Shown here in pieces: positions 22,945-35,777 of a DNA stretch of 64,000 bases (within the stretch, counting starts at the first letter, position 1; every line of letters begins with the position of its first letter). The notes under the pieces were generated by a model. The model worked only from the letters and a program-made list of their open reading frames with translations, had not been told where the DNA came from and searched no databases. The stretch covers positions 3,782,001 to 3,846,000 of the forward strand of contig JAUDYN010000002.1 of assembly GCA_030407005.1 (NCBI GenBank). Reading direction: 5' to 3'. The position numbers and the translations under genes are program-made. This DNA comes from Desarmillaria ectypa (Eukaryota > Basidiomycota > Agaricomycetes > Agaricales > Physalacriaceae).

Positions 22945-24360
22945 TTGAAAGAGAGTTCTGCGGTTGAGCCGGAGTCATACACCATCTGCTGTGTAACTAA
23001 TCGCGTAATCTATCTCCGTTATCCGCGAGCTGAGCCGGTTCACTTCTAACACCCGTGGCTGCCTCATTCCTTGCCGAGACTGCTTCCATGACTCATCACC
23101 AGCTTGTGATCTTACTCACCATTCATCTTATCATATCCTTAACCCGATATTAGGAACATATCCATTCCGGATTCATCGCGAGTTGCTCGGAATCCCTTCT
23201 CCTCCTTTGGCAAAAAAAAAAATAACATGACCACCTTTCACCTTGGCATCTGAACTTGACATTCCGGGATTTCGCCGTACAAGTTGGAGAGGTCTACCCC
23301 AAGTATCACCGTAGAGACAGCACGATATAGGTGATAACAGCTGCAGCCCCGATTCGTATCACACGAGCTGGCATCAATACACGTCTCTTCCCCACAAATT
23401 ACCATCTAAAGCCAAACCATGTGAATCCGATACGTGCATGTCCGACTTGGGGCGCGAGGGTGGAGGGAGGTAGTCAGTCATATGCCCTGCATCAGAGTAA
23501 ATTCACGGAAATGAACTCTTCGCAAACTCCAACACTGTATCCTCACACCCGAAGAAGAGGGCCACGGAATGGAGACGAGCGAGACGACGATATTGCCATT
23601 CGCACGAGTGGCGCAGAAGACGGTCACCGTATATTCCAGAACAAGTGTTATTTCGGAGGTGAGCCGCCCGCTCACGTCCGGCTTGAATGTAACCGGCCCG
23701 TGCACCAGAGCTTGTTCAACGTATACACGGAAATGAACCCAGCGGTGGAGTAAAAATCCGAGTATTTCCCAAGTTTAATTGTTGTTACGAATGAATCTTA
23801 TCGTCCTGGATCCATCTATGATGATTGTCCTGATTAGACCACGCACAAGAGACGAGGCATACAACACGTGTCTGAGGAGGATATTATATTGGGGGGCCTG
23901 CTGCGCCTCTGATAACAGGTTCCGTCCCCACCCAAGACGTGTGGTTTTGGTGGTGATCAAGGCTGGCACGAAGAAGAAGAAGATGTGTCTGTGGCGAGCA
24001 TCGAGGTTCCTCATGTTAGGTTGCTTTATTCTTATCGGACCGGTCATTTATGGGGATTGATCTAACCGCCGGGAAGGCCTCGTACCGCGTTTACAGCCCT
24101 GCCTTGGTTCGTGTTGTTCTTACTGCAAGGTAGCCTCACCTCACCTCCTTTGTCCCCGCGAAAAGGAAAACTTTTCACAAGCCTTTGTTCGGTCATTCCA
24201 GGGCTCAGGGCATGAAATCGATCACCAAGGAGAGCCTTTCTTTCTTTCTTCGAGTGATCGATCTGCTGCTAGTCTGTACAAAGGCTCAACCGCATGCCCC
24301 CCTTGCAGTGTCAGACGAGGAACTCGCTCGGTTCGTATGAATTTCCCTCTACGTGAGCGA

Positions 24361-24620
24361 ATTCACCCGAATTCGTATTCAAATGCCTCTCCGGACGGGT
24401 GCTGAATGACAAAGAACTTTGTTTCTTTGGGAAGCAGCGATGAATGTTTTTCTATACGCACTTACCCCCCTGGACCTGATTGGCGTGACTCACGATTGTC
24501 CCGAGGCTGACATCACGTCATATCCCGGGTGGCTGTTCAAATTCATCCGAATTCGTATTCCGAGGCCTCTGACTAGGGAGATCTTAATCATCGGGGCTTA
24601 CTGAGGTCGGAATGACAAAC
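24361..24620 (+). repeat. Pair of imperfect direct repeats
   Basis: ATTCACCCGAATTCGTATTC at 24361 returns as ATTCATCCGAATTCGTATTC at 24541, each followed by ..GCCTCT and, further on, by GAATGACAAA/C (24402-24411 and 24610-24619). Unit spacing is 180 bp; the second unit is longer by a ~26-bp insertion. Confidence 0.65.
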
Positions 24621-26530
24621 AGGTTTGAGAGGGATATACCCGGGGCGTGATTATAAATCAACATTATTATTTTTGGACTCTTGCACTAAAATTAGTTTGG
24701 CGCGCGCGCCGATCTTGAAAATCCGTTGCTTGGTTTCTCACAAAACGCTTTTGTCACAAGTAAAGGGTGGGAAAGATTCGATGGTCCTCCGAAAGACAAC
24801 AGAAGGACTTGCTTCGATTGCGAGTTGCGAGCTCCCCGGTGGAGAGAGAGGTACGGATGATGATGTCGTAGGCCTTTGGGAGAGTATACATATACGGTTA
24901 TCATAAGAGAAGACTGACGAATATAAGAGATGCCCTGATTCATCGGAGAACACTGAGGTCCGATACCATCATCATCACTGAACCGGCTCATCCGTCATGC
25001 ACGGTACAATCGCATGTTCAAGTTACCCCCAGTACAAGGTCGAAATCGGAATACTGATGTTCAATCCTGATCCTAGAACGAGGGGCAAGACGCGGCTCGT
25101 CCGAAATGCGCGGCGGACCTTGGAAGATATCGTGATTCCGCCTTATCGATGGTCCGTGGGTTCCCTCACCCCTGGGAAGAAAAGCTCATCTCTCTTCTCG
25201 GTTGAGGGTAAATGTCGCATTGAGTTCAAACCCCAGTCTATTCAGCGTAACATCCGACATCTAATCATGATAGAGTTTAGTCTGCGAGGCATACCTTCTG
25301 GCCTGTTGAAAAGCCATTCTAAGCGATCGGAACGGATTGGATATCTCGACAGCATGTGCAAAGGCCGCATTGCGGTGAGTAAACTATTTGCCGGCAACGA
25401 GACATGATGAGTTTCGCATCGAAAAATGCATCACTTGTAACTTGATACAAGGCTTCTAAAGCCCGTATTTCTGCCAGGACATCAGTGGATGTAATCTTCT
25501 AGTCTGACATACCTTCTGATTGGTTCACTAGCCTTTGGGAATAGGACGGAGCGAATAAAAGTGAGAAGAGAAGGAGTGTTTACCGTGTAATGACACGGCT
25601 CATTAACTATTTGCCGACAGTCGGGGAACGCACTTGACTGCACGTTACATTATAGTATGGTACAAGCGAACTGACCTGGTATCCTTGAGAAGTGAGGATA
25701 GCGCATGGTAGTATTCTTGCGGATGAAGTTTGTTGCCTAGTAGCAGACCACATCCGATTTTACCACGTGAATCCAGTTACCCGTCCGTAGCGTAGCGATC
25801 ACCGCAAATCATTGTCCTATAGTTGTCGCCATGGATGTAATCAGTAGTGTCTTGTATCGCATCTACTCGTGTAGACGGCCAAGTCGACACAGAAACTCAT
25901 CCAAATACCAGTCTCGTACTTTCCCAATCTATCCCATATGAAGGCTGCAGCATGGCAAACCAGGAGCGAGAGTGTCGTTGCGCGTATTAATTCAACACGG
26001 ATCCAATTCGAGGTCGATAAGGTGGGTGTATGCGTATGCGTTAGCTTGAAAAAGAGTATATATGCGGCTAGGTGGATAGTGAGAGGCATGCAAACGTCCA
26101 ACTTTGTCATACCAAACACCAAGAGCGGCATCAATACGCAGAAAAGAATTTTGGCCGCATATATGCGTCCAAATGGCGAGACAAAAAAATGTTGCACACA
26201 TTTATGCCAGTCTTACGATCTTGAAGAACCCTACAGCAAGACTTGGTCGCCGCGACGGAAACTTGCTACCGAAAAGCCTCTCGATAATGACCCTGATTCT
26301 GAGCCCGCTTGTACCGTAGTCAGCTCCATTCGATATCGATTCCTCTGGTTGCTTGAACAAGGCCAAATGCTGTACACCACGTGGTTTCAGTCTCTGGCTT
26401 CACGTTCCCAGGCAACGCATTCTGAGCAAGTTCGGAATGCTAGCTTGGCAAGAACCTTGCAACTCGCTGCCCGATGTGGAGCACTGTCCCGGAATTTGAG
26501 ATCAGCTGGTCAATCCATTGTTGGAAACCA

Positions 26531-26544
26531 CCCCCCCCCCCCCC
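26531..26544 (+). repeat. Homopolymer C run
   Basis: Fourteen consecutive C in plain intergenic sequence; its length may be unreliable in an assembly. Confidence 0.8.
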
Positions 26545-27514
26545 ATCCATTTCCCATCGGATGCTGAAAGGGAATCGAACGCCTCAGGCGCCAGACAAAT
26601 TAGACTACATTCATTGTAAAAGGAGAGCTTCCAGCGTATCGTCAAGTTACGAATACGAGGACCTGGGGATTTGAGCCGCATCAGGCGACACTCCAAAATT
26701 GGTCGGTTTTCGGGATAGAGCGGCCTAGTGCTGTCGGTTGCGGTAAGATGACCTAAAGCTTGGAGTACCCTGTTACACCTCAGCGTCCAATGGAGAAGAG
26801 CAACCGGTTCATCGGAGGAATGCTCTGGACTTGAGGCTGGAGAAGATACAGTGTTGCCTGGGAAGCTAAGAGAGCCCAAGGTCTTCTTGGCAAGGAATGG
26901 AGCGAAACAGGCAGTCATTTGAATGGTACATACAATGCATTGTTCTACAGCTAAACCGTAAACACGGTTCAGCCGTCATTTCCCGGTTCGGTTTCAAAGC
27001 TGTATGTGATGATACAGTGTCTGTGATGGTCACAACGGATAACGGTTGAATTCTCCCAGAGAGTCCAGATTGTAAGGTCATACAATCAAGAACTCTGAGC
27101 GTTTGACAAATTGAAAGGCTGACGATAGTCAATTAATGGTTTGATGAAGATCGTGATGCGCAAATGGCATATACATACTGATGATGGAGTGTAATTAATT
27201 TTCATATCTCACTCTTTCACTATCATGGAGGCCAAGTTCTACAGACATTGATGCCGTCGAAAAAATGCGTTCCTAAAGCGGCGTCCGTCTGTCCTTGCTC
27301 GAGACCAAATCCTGTGACTCCGTCGGCGACTCCCAGAAACATTTGGAACAGCCTTGCCGTAGATGTAGTGAATAAGATAGAGAGACGTTGGTGAGAAACC
27401 TCTGTGGCTGTGAAATAAAGGTCTAGAGCACGTCTGACTCTAAAAGACCAGGAAGAATTATTTAATGTTTCCAACTACAGATTAACAATACGATGATCAT
27501 GCATCAGTTTTCAG

Positions 27515-28098
27515 GTACCAGGCTCTCGGAGGCTTCACGCCTCCTTGATCCCTCGTATTTTTCCACCTCGGCATCGACCACCAAGGTAATATGCATGACC
27601 CGGACTATCGACCTTTCCCTGTCATCCCATCGTCCTATGCATCGAGCTCCTCGTTAAATTCATCCCTTGGCACTAGCCATGATGAACGAGCGCGAGGGGA
27701 ATTCAGCCACTCAGTCACTCACGACAGCGAAGACGACGATCAAGGGGACTACTTTAACCCATTCGCCGTTCATGCTCGGAGACACCCGCCCGCAGTCTCG
27801 TTTACTACCCTTCGCCCATACTGGGCTCGCCGAACAACAATATCGAAGAGGAGCAAGAATGCAACAGCTTGTTCGTTCGTGCAAATGGTGTCACGCGTCC
27901 ACGGTCGATTATCTAGAGAAGCCTATGGTTGATCTTTCAGAATCGGAAGACGAAGAGGAACAACACGAGATAAAACGACCCACTCTGAAAAATAAGTGGT
28001 GCTCAATATCACTCAGCGTTAGCTTTGGAGTTTTTAGAGCGAGACGGAGGATGAGAAAATTTTCCCTTGCGACGTCTCTCAATGTCTGCGTATTTTAG
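27515..28098 (+). pseudogene. Decayed copy of orphan gene Y
   Basis: Begins with a frame reading SEASRLLDPSYFSTS, then shifts frame and loses the residues that in Y precede the HDPDYR block. It resumes as IDHQGNMHDPDYRPFPVI and later, in another frame, ends SISLSVSFGVFRARRRMRKF before continuing to a stop at 28098. At least two frame changes and no ATG at the expected start make it a pseudogene. A rescue by introns is possible in principle, but the breaks lack good splice sites. Confidence 0.6.
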
Positions 28099-28744
28099 CA
28101 TTTCCGTCATATCATTCACATACCTGTACTACCAAGTTTTCGTAGTCAAATGTATTTTTTTTTTTGCTTATCCTCCCATGTATCTATTACTATGAACTAT
28201 GCATTGAATCAACATTCTTGCGTAGGACTGACAACGTCGTTACCAGGTTCCATTGTGTCAAGTACCCCCACCAAGTACTGGCAAGACATGACGTCATGAG
28301 TCGATTGCATATTCCTCCTGTGACCGTTTCTTGCCCATTAGCAGCTGGTCAGATTGTTTTCGCGTGTCACGAAACCCCTTGGGCCTTGCTGACACCTTTT
28401 TGGAGTTTTCGTGATTTCTTTTCTTCCGAACTTTGATTACCAGTCGGGTGCGTGTTCCTCGAATCTCAATACATCGGACATCCAATGTCACTGAACGCAG
28501 TGAACGGTCCGATTTCACGTCATGGTTCTATGGGTACAATAGTGTCGAACTCGTTACGGAAACCGTGCAGCAGCGGTAGATTGATATAGGTCAGGTGGTT
28601 CAAGCACGAAAATATGGAAGCTGCAGCATGAATGAGCACATAGTCAAGGTCCGAGTGATTGACTTGAGGGAATGCCAAAATGCTTGTAGGTGATCCGTAA
28701 TGTGTAGTGGATTGTCGATTGCCAGGATGAGTAGATGCGAAGCT

Positions 28745-29163
28745 CGAAACTCCTTTGGGTTAGCCTCCCGGAGACACAGAATGACCTACTCCTGCGAATC
28801 GTACTCTTTTGTTCATAAAATAGTGTCCGGTCCGAGAGTCACTACAAGATGCGACTTCATCTAGGGGTTCTGGCGGCGACTCCGGGACGAAAGGCTTCTT
28901 CGGGGTATGCGAACAGGGAGTAGAGACGTAGCGATTGCTTAATGGCTCCGATGAATGACCAAAGATCATTCAATGCTCGGAGATGGCAAATATGTGATGA
29001 CTCCGGAACGGACAGGCGAGTGATCGAGACTAGATCTGAGCTCGTCCTTGATATCAAAGCCTGTAAATGAACGAGCCGTGCTCATCAGGAGGTTGTCGTT
29101 GATGGCAGATGCGGGGTAGTTTGCGAGTCGGGGCGGGGCGGCGGAGTGAGGTAAGATAGCCAT
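28745..29163 (-). pseudogene. Sequence X, copy 2 (longer, possibly a broken small gene)
   Basis: A minus-strand ATG at 29163 opens MAILPHSAAPPRLANYPASA and runs to a stop near 28966. An overlapping frame continues with KKPFVPESPPEPLDEV and ends NKRVRFAGVGHSVSPGG near 28760. The second part matches copy 1 codon for codon, with changes spread as in coding DNA. No clean splice connects the two frames, so I call it broken or incompletely understood. The product is unknown. Confidence 0.4.
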
Positions 29164-29250
29164 ATTGATATTGAAAAGATATTGAAGTCCGATTCGGTAT
29201 ATCGAGATAAATTTTGATGCATATGATAGACAGCGGCACGTTGATAATTA

Positions 29251-32200
29251 ACCAGAACGCCAGAAGACATTGAATAAATGCCCTTAACGCTGAGATGATT
29301 CGATCCGAACGTAGCACTACTTGGTTCACGTATAAAGTTCATTCCTTCATGGTACCCGAGCTGATCAGCCGCATGCTAATAGCGGAATGAACTTTGAATT
29401 GAAGAAGAGTCCCAGCAGTGCATCTATCACAGGCGCTCCTCTTCTAGCAGCAGCAGCGGACGCATGATTCAGGCTTCCAAATGGGACCTGAGTAGCCTCG
29501 CGCTCAGAATAGTTCGGTTAACCGCCCAATGCCGGGCCGCTGGTAGATGAGACGAACCAGATGGCTTGTCCATGATCAGCAAGCGCTACGCCCACGATAT
29601 GAGAAGGGTGTGCTTGACGTGAGGCGCTTGATTCCTGGCGTCAAGCTCAGCCCTTTTGGTTGCCGATGCCGGTCAATCAAGGGATGAAGAAGCACTGCGT
29701 TCATGTGCATTCAGTATACAGAACCCGAGCACCATCGCAGCAAACGACGCCCGTTAACCACGCTAGGTTAGCGGACCGATGGGTGTCATAATAGAGGACA
29801 TTCTGTACGTCTTTAGAGGATGCACGGTAAGTTACCGGTGCGATATAACGGCACTTCTGTGGGGAGCTGGGAAATGAAAATGTGGAGGAGATGCGGTTCG
29901 CCTGTGGCTGATGTTTGGAAGATATGGATCAACTATCAGATGACGAGCTATTTCCGCACTCTTCGAGGTAGCACGGAAACTTGCAGGTAAACGGGACTGA
30001 GAAACCTCTTCACATGTAGGCGCACCGGTTGCAATTGGTGTGATTCTAGTCGTTGAGTAATGTGGGAGACGCTGTGTCGTGCCATAAACACTTGAACACT
30101 TGAACGGACCTCGAGCCCCCTCTATGTCCTTAGTGCAATTTAGCGAATGATTCTAGTCTGACACGACAAAGGTCATGTCGCGCTTTTTTGGCGATTGCGA
30201 CGGATTTCATGACAGCAATTAATGAGAGAGCATGTGCCAGGTAGGATGACTGCCGAAAGAGGCAGCAAATCACCAAGGTCCCGGTACATTGATTGTTTGC
30301 CGACGAAAGGGGTCGGGAAACATGAGGGTGCTAGAATTAATGATAAATGCGCATTAAATCATAATTTAATTCAGGATCACTGACCCGAACACCTGACTTG
30401 AATCAAACATTACGCGTCCTTGGATCGTACGTGAAGATTACTGGCCGGGAGCAATATAATCGCTTCGTAAATAATCATGCTTCGTCTATCTCACCACGCG
30501 TCACGATCATCGTGGACGTAAAATACTGCGTCGAGCTAGTTCGTCCATTTTGGTGTTCACGCCAAATCGATTTCGACGAATGGCGATTTGTGTGCAGTAT
30601 GTCTGTTATTCCTCGACAACCACAAATGTTCGTTGGCGAGATCCAGCAAACCTTTCGTCGCCACGGATTAGCGCGTTGCATGATATTCGAAGACAATGGG
30701 TAGGCTCGTGACATCTCTAAAGGCACTTAAGATTGGTGGAAACGTCACGTTTGCAACTGCGCCGCCAAATATGGCGGTATTGAATACTTTATGGGGCCAC
30801 TGACTCGGCGAGATAGTGGAATGAGTCGCGTGTATATGTTGTCAGGTTGACGAAAAAAACATACAATACTTCGAGACTCATGTCAGCCTAGTGTTGTTTT
30901 CATACTTGAAGCGATGTACGCACATTCAGAAACAGACACGTTCCATGTCTTCTTCCCTCGACTCCATCGAACTCACATCAGGCCAGGGTCATGCAACGAC
31001 CACTCGTGAGGTGGTGACAGATTGTAGGCATATGCCAGTTGTTCAGACACAAACCAGATAAGGTGCACTACGCGTGCAGAATTAAGATATTTCTACAAGA
31101 CACGCATCAGGGAATGTGTCTTGGATCTAAAGAAGTAGAAGTTCATACATGTGTGCGTCTACGCGGGCGATAAAATGCACAAAGCATAGTGTCATAGACA
31201 TGTTGAAGCAGCAGGAACGACATTATGGACAAGCGTTTCAGTTACTGGCAGGCAACGGTCTCTGGAAGCGGGTGTGTGATAATGGTTGTACCGAATTTTG
31301 CAAAGGTAACCTGATCAGCTCGGGCCACCATTTCCTCTTCGACCGTAATCGTACACATCCAAGGTGTGTGTACTGTCGACTTTCCAGCTTGTAGCCCTAT
31401 GCTTGAAGCAAAAATTGTCTGCTGACAACACAGATGATCCAATACTCGGTCAGATACCTAACGCAAGTGCAACTTGTTCTTTGAAATGGTGAGACAGCTC
31501 ATAATCCAGCACAAAAGCTTAGATCAGCTGCTACAAACCCACCCGTTTCCGGAGGGACGCTTGAATACCTCAGACGATCTCCCTGTGTCCAGCCCATCAG
31601 ACCGATTCCAGCATGAGTCTCCTACTCACCTGTTACGTGCCATAATCAAGTCCGAATATGATAACCTGGAAACTGGAGCCACGACATGCGCCAAAGAGGA
31701 GATATTCTTCAAGCTGCGATAAGTGTCCTATAGCTTGGAAGCTGATGAAAGAATTGGATCTCATTGGATGCTTCTGCACTTGATACGGCTGAGAACCCGA
31801 TTCATCGAAGGTGGGCTGCTGAAAAGAAGGCACGACCAGCTAAGAAGCTGACGAAACCGTGCCAGGCATGCTTGTAAGAGAATTGAAGGCCAAACAGGCA
31901 AGGGCTGGCTGTATGCAGTATACTTGAATTCAGTTCAATCCTTATGTCACGGTTCTGCTCAATACACTCCAAGAAACAAGGACCAAGAAATAAATTCCTT
32001 GCTTGTGCACTTATTGATCATTTGGCCTCGTGCGTGGCTAATGAAAGGGCTGGTTAACCTTCGAGATGGCTGTCAGCTGATAGGAGGGTATACGTGGAAT
32101 ATTTCACAGTATCTGCGGCAAAAATAATCAGGACAGTCTCTACAAATACCTAGAGGCTTCCAGAGAGTGAGATTCTAGAATCAAGCGAGAGAAGCAAGAG

Positions 32201-32618
32201 CCAAGTGGTAGGTAACTTCATTTTCTTTTTGGCCCGTGCAGGGTGCACGTGATGGGAATATACCAGATTTAGCAATCACCACCTTGGACCTGAGCTCGCT
32301 GACCTTTTCTTTGCTACCATCGAGGTATCGTCGCTTCTCTGCTCACCATCTGAGCAAATTCGATTACAAAAATTCTGCGCATATTGTGGCATTTCTCCTA
32401 GGAGAAATTGAGCGGTCAGTCTGGACTCTGGTAAAAGATATCTGGATAATCTCAACAACGGTGACGCAAGTAGGAGTTGGATTTTGTGGCAGTCCAGCAG
32501 TGTAGAGTCGGAAGGTTTCCAGTCGTATCTACACTGTGAGTACTATGTGGCAGTTCCAAGGACAGGTATTCATCAACGATTTCAGATTATTTCAGCCTTG
32601 TGACTTGTGGCAAGAAAC
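29251..32618. other. Gene-poor interval, no gene supported
   Basis: About 3.4 kb with frames of at most 101 codons (30398-30703; 31474-31722; 32236-32505), none matching a known family and none forming a plausible spliced gene. The last few hundred bases should contain the promoter and 5' UTR of the deubiquitinase gene. Confidence 0.5.
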
Positions 32619-35426
32619 ATGTCTCATCTATCATCGTATTCTCCTTCCGGGTCAGGACCTTCCAACTATTATGCACGGTCACCACCCCAAACAATGATGT
32701 ATGGTACCAACAATGCTGGCAATAGCTCTTTTCCTTTCCAATATGCGGGACCTATTCCAACTCACATGCACCCACATGCACCACCAGTGAATAGTCGCGG
32801 ACGGGGTTCATATAGCCACCATGCTTCCATGAGAGGTGGACATAATGCACAGAGCTATTCACCTCATCCTACGCCTTCGTTCGCGCCTATTCCGCCACAG
32901 TCCACTCATTCACAACCTCCTGTACCTCAGGTCCACAATTCGATACCTCGTCAGTCCGGTCCATACCCTCCGAGATATCCCACTTCGTATTCATATCCCC
33001 AGCCCCCTCCATCCGGTGTTTACCCTCAACAATGGCAGACACAGCAACCTCTTTCACCTCTCCCAAAACAGCTCTCGATGCTGCCTCCAGATAGTGTTAT
33101 TCCGGTTTCTTCACACCCGGCACATATACCGGAAATTTCCCCGACTCCTGATGACTCGCATACTAATACTCAGTCCCCACCGCCTACGTCGCCTCTTACG
33201 CCGGCCTCACCTCTGACTAACGCGGCGCAGCTATTGTCCCCTTCTAGTCCAAGTATCCCATCGCAAAGGTTACCGAACGCATTACCGGAGTGGGTCATCT
33301 GGTCTAAACGCCCTCATGACCCTTCCAATGCCCCCGGAATCATTTTTTCGCCTAAAGCTAATCCTCCGGCTCATATCCTCCGTGATGCTCTCCCGATTCC
33401 TCCTCCAGAATCACCACCGGTAACGTCGGAAGCTGGTCTGTCCCAACCAGTATTACTGCCAGAGGAATCCAGAGGTGAAAATCTCAATGATGACGCAAGC
33501 GACGGTTTACATCAGGACTCGTCCTCGTCATCTTCTCATGCTACTTCAACTGTCCCATCCTCCTCGGCCACGGAAATAACAGATACGCCAACCCTCCCAG
33601 GATCTCCCGTGTCCACCAATACATCCGTATCATTATCCGACACACCTAACAGCGTGAAGCCTTTAGAAACCGCTGATCCTCCCGAAGCACTTTTGTCGAC
33701 CGCGACAGCAGAGACAGCAGTACCTTCTACGGTCAAAGTCCCCCCAGCTCCTGTGAAAAAGTCGTGGGCGTCACTTCTCCAGACACCGTCTTCAGCTGGC
33801 TCTTCGACATCAAAAAACGCCTTACCAACGTCAACTGTTCTTGGGTTCTCAATACCAGCATCTGCGCCGGCTCCCGTCTCACCCAGCAAAAAGCCCGACC
33901 TTATTGCTCTGCTCACGACAGGACCTACGGCTAAAAACGCTCCTAGCACCAGCAAACTTAGACCGCGAGGCCTTGTCAATACGGGCAACATGTGTTTCGC
34001 TAACTCGGTCCTGCAGATTCTGCTCTATTGTCCGCCATTTTTCAGACTCTTCTACGAGCTCAGTAGATTGGTTGTCAGCGGGGCTAAGATATTGGGCGAG
34101 GCTCATTTGACGGAGGCCACGATGACATTCCTCAAGGAGTTCTTTGAGGATGAGAAAGACGATGCAAAAGAACCTGAATCTTCTACCACCGCGCAGGGAA
34201 AAGGCAAGGAAAAAATGTCGGTTAACGATGATGATTGGGAGAGGGAATCCTTCATTCCCACGTACATCTATGATGCGCTGAAGGAAAAGAAACGATTCGA
34301 TAACATGCGGGTGCGCACAAACTAAACCATCGTGATTTACGTTTCTTATGTCGAACATTGTAGGGCGGACATCAAGAGGACGCGGAAGAATTCCTTGGAT
34401 TCTATCTGGATACCCTGGAGGAGGAGCTGCTATCTATCCTTCAATCGATAACCCCTCAGAACGGCTCAGATGGCGCTTTGATAGAGGAGAAAGAGGAGGC
34501 TGCTCCGCCTCAAGATGATGGGTGGCTTGAAGTCGGCAAACGGAACCGTTCCGTAGTAACCAGAACGGTGAGGCACTTTTTATGATCAAGTCTTGATAAT
34601 AATTTCAACCGTCCAGATCAAAAATACAGAATCCCCCATAACACGAGTCTTTGGAGGTAAATTTCGGTCGACACTGCGAGCCCCAGGGCAAAAAGACTCC
34701 GTCATTATAGAGGACTGGAGAGCCATCCGCCTTGACATACAGGTGCGAAATGCTGCGCCACTGCTCAAGGAAACCTTTGACGTTAGCTATTTGACAGCCG
34801 GATCACATACACACGATAGAAGACGCGCTGTCTTACATCTCCCATCCCCAATCTGTTCAAATGTCACTTCCCACTCGACCAGGCGTTGCTGTGGAAGCTA
34901 GTCAACAGGTACTGATCGAAGCCTTGCCACCGATTCTCATACTGCACATCAAACGATTCCATTTCGATACCGAGTTCGGTGGCGTAGTGAAGGTGGGAAA
35001 ACAAGTGAGGTTTGGGCCTGAGCTTGAAATTCGACCCGGTAGGCAGGCAATTATTGTGCACATCTTTCTTCCCTTGACATTTCTGCCTAGAACTTATGTC
35101 ACCTACTGTTCGGAAAGGTCAGTCTGTGCGGTACAGGTTGTTTGGTGGTGAGTGTGGCTTCCTGATGTTCGCTTTCACGCCGTAATCATTACACCCGTGC
35201 AGCTGTGTATCACCATGGAGTGTCTGCATCTGGTGGTCACTACACTTTGGATGTACTACACCCACATCGGTACCCCAGCTTCAACCCTAGTGTGAAGCCT
35301 AGAGAAGGCTGGATCCGTATAGATGACGAATTGGTGTCTGACGTTCGAAATGAGGATGTATTCGAAGCATGGGATAGGGACGACGCCCGGACGGCGTACT
35401 TGTTGTTCTATCGCCGGGTTCGATAG
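32619..35426 (+). CDS. UBP3: Ubiquitin carboxyl-terminal hydrolase, UBP3/USP10 type
   Basis: Cysteine deubiquitinase of the USP family. Yeast Ubp3 works with Bre5 in vesicle transport and ribophagy. Exons 32619-34310, 34364-34567, 34617-34742, 34798-35038, 35091-35147 and 35203-35426 keep phase and give 847 residues. The first ~450 residues are Pro/Ser/Thr-rich and disordered-looking. The Cys box GLVNTGNMCFANSVLQILLY places the catalytic Cys near residue 459. GGHQEDAEEFLGFYLDTLEEE follows, then PPILILHIKRFHF. The His box SASGGHYTLDVLHP puts the catalytic His near residue 786. The ATG at 32619 is the first in the frame with support. The Bre5-binding region cannot be judged from the sequence. 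The call is firm. Confidence 0.94.
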
Positions 35427-35777
35427 TTGTACGTTGCTGTTGTTAGTAAATGACACCAATGTATTCTCTATAATACTTCTAAATGCGCACTGCGAAAGAT
35501 TGAGTTTGATGACCAGAGTATGCACCAGATGAACTGTCTGTTGTACTGATATAAAGAGTGAGGGGTATAAATGAGACGTCCAGTTCATTACTTCATCCAC
35601 AATCACGAAACAAGAGTCCGTGGACACCAAAGGATTGTAAAAGTGTACACAAAACCACAATGGTGAAGCAAGCAACCAAAACAAAATGCAATGAAACAAG
35701 AGGGAAACAAACAAATAGAATGCCGATTCCCCACTTATCACCAGGATTTTGGGGAGGATTTCTACGCCAGTCGTAAA
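35427..35777. other. Convergent 3' spacer
   Basis: 350 bp between the stop codons of UBP3 (+) and the DPBB-GH16 gene (-). It must hold both 3' UTRs. The long minus-strand frame here (35593-35838) runs on from the last GH16 intron and is not coding. Confidence 0.6.

Larger units (their letters stand above)
20930..22950 (-). repeat. Inverted segmental duplication, left copy (sequence X + gene Y)
   Basis: Holds X (plus strand) followed by gene Y (minus strand). The right copy (27490-29250) holds Y' (plus) followed by X' (minus): the same content in reversed orientation. Similarity is clear in X and in the Y coding region and weak between them. Edges are approximate. Lying between the two genes, 21281-22262 has no recognisable gene and includes an A/G-rich tract (22110-22145). 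Confidence 0.6.
22951..27489. other. Gene-poor interval between the two duplication copies
   Basis: About 4.5 kb without a recognisable gene. A frame of 209 codons (25938-26567) is overlapped by other frames on both strands and has no domain. Two imperfect direct repeats (24361-24414 and 24541-24620) and a C-run are listed separately. Confidence 0.5.
27490..29250 (+). repeat. Inverted segmental duplication, right copy (Y' + X')
   Basis: Reverse-complement counterpart of 20930-22950: Y' on plus, then X' on minus, each facing the other, as in the left copy. The two copies are ~4.5 kb apart. The interval 28099-28744 between Y' and X' has no gene and a short T-run (28156-28165). Confidence 0.6.

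Noticed and set aside
25938..26567. 209-codon open frame on the plus strand
   Set aside because: Overlapped by long frames on the other strand and in other frames; no domain or motif; composition looks random.
26561..26645. tRNA-like sequence on the minus strand (B-box GTTCGATTCC and a possible acceptor stem)
   Set aside because: The B-box matches and a 6-7 bp acceptor stem can be drawn, but T-stem, anticodon arm and D-arm do not pair and no A-box is present. At best a tRNA relic.
30398..30703. 101-codon open frame
   Set aside because: No recognisable motif, no flanking exons, no promoter-like sequence.
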